DNA from: CAZLMG01 sp964560765
GTDB taxonomy: Bacteria; Bdellovibrionota_B; Oligoflexia; Oligoflexales; CAZLMG01
Assembly (NCBI GenBank): GCA_964560765.1
Contig: CAZLMG010000070.1
Span: 1 to 6,190 of the forward strand
Direction of reading: 5' to 3'
Length of the DNA: 6,190 bases
Below the pieces are notes generated by a model. It was not told the DNA's origin. It saw nothing but the letters and a program-made list of their open reading frames with translations, and ran no database searches. The position numbers were made by a program, and so were the translations under genes. Of the stretch, positions 5,466 through 6,190 are shown piece after piece. Positions within the stretch are counted from its first letter, which is position 1. Each line of letters starts with the position of its first letter.

Positions 5466-6190
5466 TTGCTCGCAATCGAAAAAAACAGCAGGAAGCTTGC
5501 TAGGGCTGGGGGCACTCTTTCCCTTCTCCTAACCATCCTTTTCGGAGCCTTAACCACCCATTGCACAAAAGCTGGCTCAAACACCGCCGAAAACCGCCCG
5601 CCATCCAGCCGCAAGGATGGCGAGACACCTGACGCCTTGCCTGGCTACCTTATCGATCGCAGCTTTTTCGGCTTTTCAACGGACGACAAGCTTTACTCGG
5701 ACATCATCATCGCGCCCTTCGCTGCTGCGCAAGCCGATGGCTCGGTCGTAGTTAGCCTGAAAACGATGCCAACGGATGGTGTATATGCTATCGCCGTTTA
5801 TGGGCCTCCGGATACGATGACCTGTTCAAGCTTTGTGAGTGAAATCGAAAGCGGAGCCTGGGCTACAGAAACGAACCATCGGCAATCGCGAAATTTCATC
5901 AATGTCAGTGACACCACCTTGAACGCCATTGGAAGTTCACTGACCATCTACTTCGATATCAGCGATGCGCGTCTGCCCTGCACAGCCCTGGTCGTTGCAG
6001 GAAAGCTCCCACTCGATGCCGGTTACAAGGGCTTTTATGGCAATATTGCCTTTTTAGCTGTTGGACTCGATTTTAATCCGGATGTGGGCGTCGTCGACAC
6101 TCTGCACTTGGTGTCCAATGAAGTAACTGGCTCCAACCCAAATTTTGAATTCGCGTGGCAAGTTGGAGAAAGTGGAACGTTTTCGTCGCG
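5466..6190 (+). CDS. Second exported (lipo)protein paralogue, 3' end beyond window
   Basis: The frame is open from TTG 5466 to the window end (241 full codons). Translation gives a basic N-terminus (K6, R9, K10, R13), a hydrophobic core (L-S-L-L-L-T-I-L-F-G-A) and the same odd lipobox L-T-T-H-C33 as the preceding gene. From there about 70 residues are nearly identical to that gene, with a single Ser-to-Thr change, and the next ~120 align without gaps at roughly two-thirds identity. C120 and C172 match C121 and C173 of paralogue 1 in spacing. Conserved landmarks include E-T-N-H-R-Q-S-R-N-F-I, L-P-C-T-A-L and L-P-L-D-A-G-Y-K-G. After about residue 215 the copies differ strongly. The signal-peptide cores differ more than the mature N-terminus. 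The gene is 28 bases downstream of its sister, so they are probably cotranscribed. The function is unknown and presumably resembles that of paralogue 1. Confidence 0.85.
   Translation, partial: MLAIEKNSRKLARAGGTLSLLLTILFGALTTHCTKAGSNTAENRPPSSRKDGETPDALPGYLIDRSFFGFSTDDKLYSDIIIAPFAAAQADGSVVVSLKTMPTDGVYAIAVYGPPDTMTCSSFVSEIESGAWATETNHRQSRNFINVSDTTLNAIGSSLTIYFDISDARLPCTALVVAGKLPLDAGYKGFYGNIAFLAVGLDFNPDVGVVDTLHLVSNEVTGSNPNFEFAWQVGESGTFSS
5652..5743 (+). repeat. 92-bp exact direct repeat, copy 2 (within paralogue 2)
   Basis: This is the identical partner of 3878-3969, within the second paralogue. The two copies are in the same orientation and frame, so recombination between them would fuse the two genes in frame and delete 1774 bases. 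Confidence 0.9.

Overview
The window looks like an accessory region of a Gram-negative bacterium. Three of the encoded proteins carry export or lipoprotein-type signal peptides, ribosome binding sites are GGAG-like, and base composition is moderate, near 50% GC. Several envelope proteins of no recognised family sit in a tandem paralogue cluster. That would fit a predatory or environmental delta-proteobacterium-like or Bdellovibrionota-like genome, but nothing here fixes the taxon. No rRNA, tRNA, CRISPR array or recognisable insertion sequence is visible.

Layout. Positions 234-518 hold the 3' end of a broken gene whose translation matches the C-terminus of the large gene at 3689-5437. Positions 519-860 hold no secure gene, only two doubtful small ORFs and a short tandem repeat. 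Positions 861-1925 encode an exported protein with an R-S-E type mono-ADP-ribosyltransferase signature (YRG, F-x-ATS, E-S-E) and a cysteine-containing C-terminal extension. Positions 1926-2224 are intergenic, with an AT-rich palindrome cluster and two adjacent stem-loops. Positions 2225-3583 encode a lipoprotein with two helical repeats, a six-cysteine region and a Pro/Thr/Glu-rich tail. Positions 3689-5437 encode a large exported protein, possibly a beta-propeller. After 28 bases a second copy starts at a TTG codon (5466) and runs off the window end.

All secure genes point the same way and every product is predicted to enter or cross the envelope. The clearest biological result is the pairing of a likely secreted ADP-ribosyltransferase with an expanding and decaying family of propeller-like lipoproteins. 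The two intact paralogues have almost identical N-terminal regions, including 92 identical bases, and diverge afterwards. An older third copy survives only as a tail upstream. Any functional link between the transferase and the lipoproteins is inferred from location alone.
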